Shown: positions 11,343 to 19,838 of the stretch, piece after piece
Layout of the letters: the number at the start of each line of letters is the position of its first letter
Numbering within the stretch: position 1 is the stretch's first letter
Origin: Blakeslea trispora
Taxonomy: Eukaryota; Mucoromycota; Mucoromycetes; Mucorales; Choanephoraceae
Direction: 5' to 3'
NCBI GenBank assembly: GCA_025331445.1
Contig: JAIWNE010000012.1
Location: forward strand, 310,001-374,000
DNA length: 64,000 nucleotides
Made by a program: the position numbers and the translations under genes
Notes under the pieces: generated by a model
Seen by the model: the letters and a program-made list of their open reading frames with translations, nothing else
Databases searched by the model: none
What the model was told of the DNA's origin: nothing

Positions 11343-11619
11343 CAGTGGGTTTACAAAAAATAAGATGGAATTTTAATTTTTCTTCCCACAAAGGTGGGCC
11401 CAACTAGATATTAGTTGACTACTAATTCAATTATGTGTATGTTTTCAAAAGCAATAAAAAGTCTAAAAGTAAATCCAGGCAATCCCTAACAAATATTTGA
11501 GCATTTCAAGACATTTGGTAGTAGTTTAATGGTGCTTGGTAGGTCAAAACCAATGATGATGGTAATTTGGATTTTGGAAGGAAAATTAAAATTTTATCTT
11601 ATTTTTTGTAACCCCACTG
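11343..11619. mobile_element. MITE, family B
   Basis: 277 bp flanked by TA (11341-11342 and 11620-11621). The left end reads CAGTGGGTTTACAAAAAATA followed by AGATGGAATTTTAATTTTTC. The right end is its imperfect reverse complement (GAAAATTAAAATTTTATCTT then ATTTTTTGTAACCCCACTG). The ends also start CAGT, but the sequence is unrelated to family A. It directly abuts family A, sharing a single TA. No ORF. Confidence 0.8.
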
Positions 11620-11877
11620 TACCTGAAGAAAGAAGAGAAAGTGTCTGTCGCTGTCGATGCTGGTGAATTGATGCTGCCTACCAGCAAGACCAAACTGGAG
11701 GACTTTGAGCCAACGCTCTTGGCTTTTTACAACTTGAAGGTAAAGCTCTATTAATATGCAATAAGGGTATATATTTTGACCATCTTGTTTTAGGCTTTTT
11801 GTGTAGAAAAAGTAAAGCAGCTGAGCGATACGTTTGCTGATTCTGAAGAAAACGAGCTCGTATACCGCAGCTCATAA

Positions 11878-12632
11878 TGAAGCACTTTTATACCCTTGTT
11901 TCTCTTATTCTAAAACACCTACTTCTTTTCAAGCCTGTTTCTTCTTTTTTCTTAAATTTAAAGTGAGAGAACCTTAGAAGACTGCCATGAAAGCTCTACC
12001 TGTAATCTTTTCCTTTCTACATTCCAATCTACCTCTTGCTGTTTGCATCCTTCAATCTTATTTTATTACATCGAATAGCTTGTGAGTAACATGCTGTAGC
12101 CAAGTCCTAGATGATTTGTTCAAAGAACAGCAATACGAGGCAATGCCTTCGGGCTTGAAGCCCCCACCCCCAACAGAGTAAGTAGTACCGGAAGCAGGAG
12201 TTGCGCTTCTAAGAAGCAAAAGTTAGAGCAATAAAGATGTTTTTTAGAGACTTTTTACCCTTTCTCAATCATACCACTGTGAAAAGAAAATGACTGAATT
12301 TTTCAGGCATTTCAGGCATTTAGTTCTAACTTTTACAAGAGTATTATACTAGCGTATGTTGTACAGATTTTATCCTTGGTTTCAAACTAAGTGATAATCA
12401 TAATTGCCATCTGTAGGCGCTTGTTATTGTGATTGTACTTATAATAGCTGTACTTATATTGTTATGTGTTATTACTCATTTTAGAGTATGTTATGGTCAT
12501 TCTCTTTCACAACGGGGAAATTCTTTGCCAAATTTCTAGCTTTCTTACGAAAAAATCAGCTTTTTGACTTTCTTGAATTCAGCGGCAGTTTTTTCTTAAT
12601 TTGACATTAAACTTAGACTGTACTTGTTGTTA
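11878..12632. other. intergenic, possible isolated exon
   Basis: Mostly AT-rich non-coding sequence. A short open segment at about 12095-12175 (reading VLDDLFKEQQYEAMPSGLK...) follows a TGTAG acceptor-like site and ends at a GTAAGTAG donor-like site, so it could be an orphan exon. It also contains two perfect small palindromes (GGGCTTGAAGCCC and GCTTCTAAGAAGC near 12148-12223). No complete gene is seen. Confidence 0.35.
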
Positions 12633-13218
12633 TTTTGTTTAGATGACAGCAATACTTGTTCATTCTTCACTCTTCTTCTTCTTTTCTCGAATGCCATCTT
12701 TTAAGCTTATCTGACTTGTTGGACAAGTATCACTGTAAATTAAAGAGGAGTTTGGCTGTCACAATCAAAAATACAGGAGAGTGAATGTCGGCATGAAATA
12801 GCATGGCATCTCTTAGTTTGTTTACTTCTCAACGCCCTCTAACTTACTGATCCTATTGGTTATCACATGTTTTTTTTATCTTTTTACTGATAGATAAGTG
12901 AATGGAGAGATGCCAGGCTCTGATTGGATGACTGGTTTTTTTTTCAGTGTGTATTTGAAGTAAACAGAACGTAATGATCATTTTCTCCCTCTTTTTTTCT
13001 CTCTCTCTTTATCAAAGTCAAATCAACTACATCTTGAAACTTTGTCACCCAGACAACCTCAAAGGCAAGTAACAAAATGCTCTTCTTTAATAATGCTCTT
13101 ATCTAACTTGCTTTGTCGTGTATAGCCTAAAAATCTGCAATCTACGCAAGTCTATTATTGCACCAAGAGCAAAAAAACGTTATCTACAAAAAAGAAGAAA
13201 ATGCGCGTGCCTTTCCAT

Positions 13219-13337
13219 CTACAAAACTACAAAACTACAAAACTACAAAACTACAAAACTACAAAACTACAAAACTACAAAACTACAAAACTACAAAACT
13301 ACAAAACTACAAAACTACAAAACTACAAAACTACAAA
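13219..13337 (+). repeat. CTACAAAA octamer microsatellite, left arm
   Basis: About 15 perfect tandem copies of the 8-mer CTACAAAA. The matching array in the right arm (20711-20839) has about one unit more. The length difference between otherwise near-identical arms shows slippage since the arms last shared sequence. Open frames through the array (repeated NYKTTKLQ) are artefacts of the 8-mer. Confidence 0.9.
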
Positions 13338-13484
13338 TGCTTTCAAGCTCTCTACAAATCCTTTTTACGCGTTCTCTCTGCCTCTCTCTGGTCTCTCTCT
13401 CTCTCTTCTTCTCTTGGTGCTTCTGCCTCTACTTCAAGCTTGATGGGGGGTAAGGACAAAGACTGATGCTGCCTTTCCTGATCC

Positions 13485-13493
13485 TATATAAAG
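13485..13493 (+). promoter_or_regulatory. TATA-box candidate in left arm
   Basis: TATATAAAG directed toward the spacer, followed by the most GC-rich unique part of the arm. The right arm carries the same motif in mirror orientation at 20555-20563, so transcription from both would converge on the spacer. Supported by motif only. Confidence 0.35.
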
Positions 13494-14335
13494 TGGCTTA
13501 CGACCGGAATCTAGTCCATTTTCGCGAACGACCCTCGTTTTCTAGTATTGGGACTGAAGTCGGAATGACTGAGGGCAATTACGCCGCCTGATCTGTTAAC
13601 ACTATGAGTGTGTCCTGTAGGGATCTGGGCAGAGGAAGCGGGTACAGACATACTTGTACTATTCCTCGTTAGTTGACTGGTATGGGGTTTGCTAAGGATT
13701 TGGGATAGTGCGAACAGAACTGAGTCTTCTTTGGCTTATCTAAAAAAGTAAGTCAAGGAAGGCTTACCCTCTGCGTTCTTACTTTTTCTTGTCTTGCTTT
13801 GTTGTTGGAGGTGACTCTATTACTAAACAACTCAAGACCTGTCTTTACTGATGCCTTGCTGGGTCCCTGCTTCTGTCTCTATTTCTGTCTCTATTTCTGT
13901 CTCTATTTCTGTCTCTATTTCTGTCTCTATTTCTGTCTCTATCTCTGCTTCCAACTGTGCCCATCCAAATGTGCCTATCCAACTGTGCCTATCCAACTGT
14001 GCCTATCCAACTGTGCCTATCCAACTGTATCTTAACAGTATTTACCGCATCTGAACCACCATATACCTTCTCAGATTGCTTTAAGAAGAGTTTTTTATTG
14101 TGTTTAACACTTTTTCTCTTCACATAAATAAAAAGTCTATTTTCTATCTTGTTCCACAATAATACTTGCAGACATCACAAGTTCTTACAACTGTCTTTCT
14201 CTTTCTCTCGATCTATCATGCAATCCAACACAATACGATGCAACTCGATGCAATTCGATAAGGCAAGATGGAATAAAATGAGGTAGAATGGGATGAGATG
14301 CTGCATCACTCTTTGACTGGCTGGTTGATTGTCTC

Positions 14336-14404
14336 TACCCTTCTTTCCTCTTTCTTTCTTTCCTCTTTCTTTCTTTCCTCTTTCTTTCTTTCTTTCTTCT
14401 TTCT
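14336..14404 (+). repeat. CTTTC-rich pyrimidine tandem repeat
   Basis: Units of about 17 bp (TTTCCTCTTTCTTTC) repeated about three to four times, just inside the spacer. An open frame on the opposite strand (KKERGKKERG...) is a by-product of the repeat. Confidence 0.8.
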
Positions 14405-14627
14405 CGAAATCCCCTCTTTTTTTTCCTGAGCAATCTCGGATCAACCTTCCATTCTGCAATCCAATATTCTGCCGTTGTATGCATACTAACTGAGCATACT
14501 GACCGATTCACTGAATATCTATGCGTTTGTTCGCTCGCTGTAGCTTACCGTTCCAAAAAAAAAAAGGTCGTTTATCCTCCTTTTCTTTTGCTCTGAATAG
14601 ATTGCAACCGACATCTTGGTGACTTAG

Positions 14628-14628
14628 C

Positions 14629-14696
<68 letters not shown>

Positions 14697-14697
14697 C
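14628..14697 (+). repeat. (CAA)n microsatellite
   Basis: About 23 uninterrupted CAA triplets. No surrounding coding sequence on either strand supports a poly-Gln or poly-Leu protein, so this is taken as non-coding. Confidence 0.9.
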
Positions 14698-15154
14698 TAG
14701 GAAAGAAAATAGACTTGCGTGCTTTTATTTCGAGCTTTGGTCTAAACAATCTAAAGAGAAAAATAATCACCATGAGCATAAGCATACTGAGGAAAAATCC
14801 AAGACAATGAAATAAAATAAGAGAATAAAATGAAATGAAACAGAATATCGTTCCATTTCTATTCAATCAGTCTGCGTCTCTCAATACAACTTACCTGATT
14901 CTTCTTCTATTTTTTTCTTTTCAATCTCGCTCTCTCGCTCTCTCGTACTAATCAGTTGCTCTACGCGTCCTTATTTCGTGACTAACACAGTAATCACTAA
15001 CTACGGTAAACTCCAAACAAATCTCTCGAGACAAATCAACAGAAAAAATAAAACAAAATAAAAATAAAAATGGAAAAATAAAAACCAAGGAATCCGAAAT
15101 GGAATTCCTCAAATCTGTACGCAGATGGGTTACACTAAACTAAGTTTTCTTAAG

Positions 15155-15238
15155 GATGTCCTCGATTTTAGGATATTCTCTGTTTAAGAGTGAGATTCTG
15201 AAGATTTCTCTCGCTACCCTTAGATAGAGCAATGACTG
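15155..15238. mobile_element. MITE family A remnant
   Basis: The segment GGATATTCTCTGTTTAAGAG, then AGATTTCTCTCGCTACCCTT, then AGATAGAGCAATGACTG aligns by eye with the right half of the element at 11168-11340 over about 80 bp (near 78% identity). The left half is absent or unrecognisable, so this is a truncated, diverged copy. Confidence 0.55.
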
Positions 15239-15280
15239 AACCGAGGCTCTTTTTCGTTCTCTATTTCATCCGTTTGCTTC

Positions 15281-15340
15281 CATTTTCTTTCATTTTCTTT
15301 CATTTTCTTTCATTTTCTTTCATTTTCTTTCATTTTCTTT
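15281..15340 (+). repeat. CATTTTCTTT decamer tandem repeat
   Basis: Six perfect units of the 10-mer CATTTTCTTT. They are followed by irregular CCTTTTTCTTCAT-type units (about 15348-15440) that lead into the hexamer array. Confidence 0.9.
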
Positions 15341-15440
15341 GTTATCCTTTTTCTTCATCCTTTTCTTTGTTATCCTTCTTTTATCCTCTTTTCATCCTTT
15401 TTCTTCATCCTTTTTCTTCATCCTTTTTCTTCATCCTTTT

Positions 15441-15744
15441 CATTTTCATTTTCATTTTCATTTTCATTTTCATTTTCATTTTCATTTTCATTTTCATTTT
15501 CATTTTCATTTTCATTTTCATTTTCATTTTCATTTTCATTTTCATTTTCATTTTCATTTTCATTTTCATTTTCATTTTCATTTTCATTTTCATTTTCATT
15601 TTCATTTTCATTTTCATTTTCATTTTCATTTTCATTTTCATTTTCATTTTCATTTTCATTTTCATTTTCATTTTCATTTTCATTTTCATTTTCATTTTCA
15701 TTTTCATTTTCATTTTCATTTTCATTTTCATTTTCATTTTCATT
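15441..15744 (+). repeat. (CATTTT)n hexanucleotide array
   Basis: About 50 uninterrupted copies of CATTTT over 304 bp. Every frame through it is open on both strands (poly FIFIFI, HFHF, KMKM, ENEN), which is a property of the repeat. It is not TTAGGG-like, so a telomere is not indicated. Confidence 0.95.
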
Positions 15745-16295
15745 GTTAATAAAAAAATGTGTTTTGTGTGTATCCAAATGCAGCTGCATTTGATGTGCCA
15801 GTCGCCAGCTCGTCAGCTCATACAACCAAAGAATCCATAAGGCAGGAAACTAGCCATGAGGCATCAGTGTGCTTAGCATCACCGATGAGAAGGTTCGTAA
15901 TGCCTTGTGCAGATCGTCACTTCCCATATTAACTTGTACTTTAGACCTTATATGAAGTTCAACCCACTATCAAGCAGACAGCTAGCTGGTGAATCAGGAA
16001 AAAAAAAAGAAAGTCATGCACCTGTAGTCTCACACACACACGCACACAAACGCTTACACAGAGACGTACAACTACACAGCTTTTTTTTCTTTGCCTTCTT
16101 CGAGTTTAACGTGTACACACGCACACGCATATATCTAGCTTGGAGTCCAAGTAAACACATACGCGATAATGCACACACGGCTGCTGGCTGCCTTGTCTAA
16201 AAAACAAGTCCGTCGACCATCATCCTAAACGCAGCTGGTCAAGCCAACTCCAGAGAACTAGAGCAAGCCGAAACCACCAACAACAATTTTATACA

Positions 16296-16305
<10 letters not shown>

Positions 16306-16326
<21 letters not shown>

Positions 16327-16332
16327 ATATAT
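16306..16332. repeat. (AT)n / ATACATAT microsatellite
   Basis: An alternating TATATA run preceded by ATACATACATATACATAT units. Similar TATATGTATG tracts recur in the 185 bp tandem repeat downstream. Confidence 0.8.
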
Positions 16333-16682
16333 GACCCTCAGCCCGAAAACCTCAGTACGAAACCAAGGCACCGATTAGTTTGACCAAACCGATGTAAACA
16401 CCCGCAATGCCTTGGACAGATCATCACTTTCGATTCTGAATGACAAGTGAGACGTAGCTATCAGCAGTCTACGCACCACATAAGTTTTTTCAGAAATAAT
16501 AAAAAAAAAAAAAGAAGAGAAAAAGAAAAAGAAGAAAGACAACTGCTTCGAAAAGACAGGTGTCTGTTAGAAGTTCATGACGCTTCTAACTAGTTGAAAG
16601 TTCATGACTCTTCCAACTTGTTTGCCCCTAGACCGATTCCCCAGATCCATCTTCTTCTTCTGCTTCTGCTTCTTCTTTTTTT

Positions 16683-17115
16683 TTTTTGCCCCAGATCTGT
16701 TCTCTCGTACAAACATATGTCGATGAATATACAAGACGGTATAATACAATATATATGTATGTATACAGTAGTATACCTTTAGTTAGAAGTTCGTCACTCC
16801 TCTAACTTGTCAGAAGTTCGCTACGCTTCCAACCTGCCAAAAGTTCGCCAAGCTTTTGACTTTTTCATTTCTTTTTATGCCCCAGATCCGCTTTCTCATA
16901 CAAATATATGTCGATGACTATACAAGACGGTATAATACAATATACATGTATGTATATATATGTATGTATATAGTAGTATACCTTTAGTTAGAAGTTCGTC
17001 ACTCCTCTAACTTGCCATAAGTTTGTCATGCTTTTGACTTTTTCATTTCTTTTTTTGCCCCAGATCTGTTCTCTCATACAAACATATGTCGATGAATATA
17101 CAAGATGGTATAATT
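16683..17115 (+). repeat. tandem repeat of about 180-190 bp, 2.3 copies
   Basis: Units start near 16687, 16879 and 17057 at GCCCCAGATC. They continue with CATACAAA(C/T)ATATGTCGATG, ATACAAGACGGTATAATAC, a TATGTATG tract and the block TTAGTTAGAAGTTCGTCACT ending in TCTAACTTG. Two full units and one partial unit are present, at about 85-90% identity by eye. Shorter GAAGTTC(A/G)T-like pieces at 16571 and 16603 suggest older units to the left. No coding frame. Confidence 0.8.
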
Positions 17116-17220
17116 GCCTCTAGGACAAATACTGGCCAGAAGTTGCTCAAGCTTTTGACTCTGTATGTTACGACAACAACCTGATCCGACAGTTGAAGTC
17201 TTTTGTATGTATGTTACGTA

Positions 17221-17291
17221 TGTTTGCGTCTCCCTTAGTTTGCATCTCCCTTAGTTTGCATCTCCCTTAGTTTGCATCTCCCTTAGTTTTG
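17221..17291 (+). repeat. 17 bp tandem repeat
   Basis: Four to five copies of TTTGCATCTCCCTTAG(T), the first with a G for A change. Non-coding. Confidence 0.85.
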
Positions 17292-17816
17292 CATGCTGTT
17301 AGCTAATGAGATGTCCACGTCATCCCACTGCTTGACTATTGTCCCTGGTCAATAGTCTTTATATATATACGTGTATATACATATATGAAATAGTATACCG
17401 TTTGCCTCAGATCCCTATTCTATTCTATTGCTGTTGCTTCTCTTATTTACATTGTCTGCAGTGGAAGAATAGGCGTTATATATAGCCGCGCGCGCGTGCA
17501 CATTGTTTAGCGTGCGTTGGCCGTCCTGCAAGGGGTAGCGACTTCCGAGCACCAGACTAGAACAACAACTAAACAGATGTACACTACTACACATAAACCT
17601 ATCCGAGTATGCCTGTGACCATCTTAGCAACAGAAGCAACAATAAAACTAACACAGTTGCACAGAACACACTAAAGAAGGAAAAAAAGAAGAAAAAAGAA
17701 GCGGGGGGGGGAGGCGCCTTGTCTAACAATAAGCCAAAAAAAGATTTGGGTGTAACTGACGTGTCTCCGAAAAATTTTAGGCGAATGTTATTCGTTGAAT
17801 TTTTTCAGGCCACAAT

Positions 17817-17872
17817 GTGTTTTTTTAGGCGTTGATTTTTTTTTAGGCGTTGATTTTTTTTTTTAGGCGTTG
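17817..17872 (+). repeat. TTTAGGCGTTGA tandem motif
   Basis: Three copies of TTTTAGGCGTTG separated by T-runs of different length, with a related AATTTTAGGCGAATG motif just upstream (17773). Confidence 0.7.
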
Positions 17873-18305
17873 GAAATTCTTTAGGATTTTTATTATCTTC
17901 AAAATTAATTTTGGCGAGATGACCACGTAGATTATCACTGTATCTATTCCAACCAAATCACTTTTGAGAAGCAGCACACACACACGAAAAAAAAGAGAAA
18001 ATGAAATAAAGAGAGACAGCTGCTGCTGTAGTCATGGATCTCGGCAGTTATGACCTGGAAAGTTATCATTCCGAAAGTTATCGTTCCGAAAGTTGTTACT
18101 CAGAAACAGAGCTGTCATTCAGAGAGCTATCGAGAAAAGGCAAACCGACGCTGCAACGAGCTCACCCGAGACAACAGCGAGACTGTATGAGAGCGAGACA
18201 TATGGTTGGAGTTGCTTTGCTGTGCAGGTTTTGGCCCGAGATGACTTTTCCGTTTCCATCTATCATTTTTCAATTTATTGTTAATTTATTGTTAATTTAT
18301 TGTTA

Positions 18306-18948
18306 GTTTGCTGTTGCTGCTGTTGCTGCTGTGCTGCTGTTGCTGCTGTTGCTGCTGTTGCTGCTGTTGCTGCTGTTGCTGCTGTTGCTGCTGTTGCTGC
18401 TGTTGCTGCTGTTTGCTGCTGTTGCTGCTGTTGCTGCTGTTGCTGCTGTTGCTGCTGTTGCTGCTGTTGCTGCTGTTGCTGCTGTTGCTGCTGTTGCTGC
18501 TGTTGCTGCTGTTGCTGCTGTTGCTGCTGTTGCTGCTGTTGCTGCTGTTGCTGCTGTTGCTGCTGTTGCTGCTGTTGCTGCTGTTGCTGCTGTTGCTGCT
18601 GTTGCTGCTGTTGCTGCTGTTGCTGCTGTTGCTGCTGTTGCTGCTGTTGCTGCTGTTGCTGGCTGTTGCTGCTGTTGCTGCTGTTGCTGCTGTTGCTGCT
18701 GTTGCTGCTGTTGCTGCTGTTGCTGCTGTTGCTGCTGTTGCTGCTGTTGCTGCTGTTGCTGCTGTTGCTGCTGTTGCTGCTGTTGCTGCTGTTGCTGCTG
18801 TTGCTGCTGTTGCTGCTGTTGCTGCTGTTGCTGCTGTTGCTGCTGTTGCTGCTGTTGCTGCTGTTGCTGCTGTTGCTGCTGTTGCTGCTGTTGCTGCTGT
18901 TGCTGCTGTTGCTGCTGTTGCTGCTGTTGCTGTTGTTGCTGTTGTTGA
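18306..18948 (+). repeat. (GTTGCTGCT)n minisatellite, about 70 units
   Basis: About 640 bp of the 9-mer GTTGCTGCT (CAG/CAA on the other strand). It is interrupted at about 18330 (one T missing plus a unit break), 18411 (extra T) and 18660 (extra G). On the minus strand each block can read as poly-Gln, but the three interruptions put the blocks in different frames (Q, then N/S or A/T). A single long poly-Gln protein is therefore not encoded. No conserved flanking protein sequence is present. Confidence 0.95.
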
Positions 18949-19157
18949 AGAATCACCAAGGTATCGACTGCAATCTATTCTGTGGATTCTCTCCTTCTTA
19001 TCTTTCCTCTTTCTCTTTCTTTTAGCCTGTACAACATCTACTTTCAACTAGTCAATCTGGAGTTTTGTTTTGGAGGTTTGGGTATGGTAGACAGACAGAC
19101 AGACAGAGTATCAGTAGCAGGAATAGTGTGTTTAGTCAGCAAGCATGCAACAATAGA

Positions 19158-19203
19158 GTGCTGAGTGTCAGAGTGCTGAGTATCAGAGTGCTGAGTATCA
19201 GAT
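19158..19203 (+). repeat. 16 bp tandem repeat GAGTGCTGAGTATCA
   Basis: Three near-identical units, preceded by an (AGAC)n run at about 19089-19108. Non-coding. Confidence 0.8.
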
Positions 19204-19648
19204 CGTTGATTTACAGAATGAAGGATTGGATCGAGGTTGCTCGCGAAAAAAAAAACAAAGAAACAGAGAAACAAATGGAGAAAGAAGAAAGGATTACGGG
19301 CAGCCAGTCAAGGAGCAATACAACATCCCATTGTACTGCATTGCGCGAAAGAGAAAGAGAAGAAGAGGATATTGATGAATGAACAGAAGGACGGTCGAGG
19401 GGACAATTATATCAGTTCAGCATATAGCTATCTATCTGTCTATCTACTTTTATTTTATTTTATTTTATTTTGTATTTATCCAGCGCTAATCAACATAACA
19501 TCGCTATACAGTATACTCGATTGCATGTTCTTGATCTGGATCGAACCTTGTCTGTACTTCTCTGTATCAATGTACGGCCATTTCTGAAATGTTATAGAAA
19601 AGAAAGAGGAGGATCAGAAACAGTGTGGCAAAAACAGCAATGTGAGGA

Positions 19649-19712
19649 TGCTATGAGAGATGCTATGAGAGATGCTATGAGAGATGCTATGACAGATGCT
19701 ATGACAGATGAT
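19649..19712 (+). repeat. 14 bp tandem repeat GATGCTATGAGA
   Basis: Five units of GATGCTATGA(G/C)A, open in one frame as a repeated DAMR/DAMT peptide. The flanks show no coding character. Confidence 0.8.
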
Positions 19713-19766
19713 AGAGCATCTGATGCAAAACCACAACATGCGTTTCGCTTGATTCTAAAGAACTTT

Positions 19767-19831
19767 TTGATGGCTTATCTGCTAAACATAAAGCACAAAA
19801 TAAATGCTGACGTCCTTCGAGTCATTTGTAA
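19767..19831 (+). repeat. short interspersed repeat, copy 2 (SINE-like)
   Basis: Matches 10182-10246 at about 80% by eye. It contains TGGCTTATCTG (A-box-like) and, 40 bp on, CCTTCGAGTC (B-box-like: the TTCGA core is exact). It is followed by an (AGAGAA)n tail that forms the inner edge of the right inverted arm. Confidence 0.35.
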
Positions 19832-19838
19832 AGAGAAA

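Larger units (their letters stand above)
11159..11877 (+). pseudogene. 3' exons of an unidentified gene, interrupted by two MITEs
   Basis: If both MITEs and their duplicated TA are ignored, an exon reads from an acceptor at 11158 across 11159-11167 into 11622-11739, then a 54 bp intron, then 11794-11877 with stop TAA. The reading frame is continuous through the join. Residues include LKKEEKVSVAVDAGELM, KTKLEDFEPTLLAFYNLK and VEKVKQLSDTFADSEEN. The composition and splice sites look like a real protein C-terminus, but I do not recognise it. Upstream exons are not convincingly found (a candidate is 11022-11068). With 450 bp of transposon DNA inside the exon it is probably inactive, unless the MITE pair lies within a spliced intron. 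Confidence 0.4.
12633..14207 (+). repeat. left arm of 8.8 kb inverted repeat
   Basis: The arm begins TTTTGTTTAGATGACAGC and ends TACAACTGTCTTTCTCTTTC. Its reverse complement recurs at 19839-21420 with only scattered substitutions and differences in microsatellite length. It contains a possible GC-AG intron (AAAG, then GCAAGT at 13072), a CTACAAAA octamer array (13219-13337), a TATA box (13485), a GC-richer unique core (13500-13740), a 12 bp TTCTGTCTCTAT array (13871-13942, six units), a 14 bp CCAACTGTGCCTAT array (about 13950-14030) and an AATAAAAAG motif near 14125. No ORF with convincing coding character is present. Confidence 0.85.

Noticed and set aside
12148..12223. Small hairpins GGGCTTGAAGCCC and GCTTCTAAGAAGC as an RNA gene
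   Set aside because: Only two isolated short palindromes with no larger fold or Pol III signals; noted under the intergenic entry only.
13118..13466. Frames with repeated NYKTTKLQ in both arms
   Set aside because: Translation of the CTACAAAA octamer; the same peptide appears in all three frames.
15441..15744. Telomere or subtelomere array
   Set aside because: The unit is CATTTT, not TTAGGG-like, and genes continue on both sides.
15232..15840. Frames reading FIFIFI / HFHF / KMKM / ENEN
   Set aside because: Artefacts of the CATTTT array, open in all frames; no flanking coding signal.
18292..19051. Very long open frames on both strands (poly-Gln, poly-Leu, poly-Cys, Ala-Val)
   Set aside because: They are produced by the 9-mer repeat itself; interruptions shift the frame and the flanks carry no conserved protein sequence.
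13219..19712. CRISPR array from regular short repeats
   Set aside because: The repeats are head-to-tail microsatellites without unique spacers, and the organism is eukaryotic.
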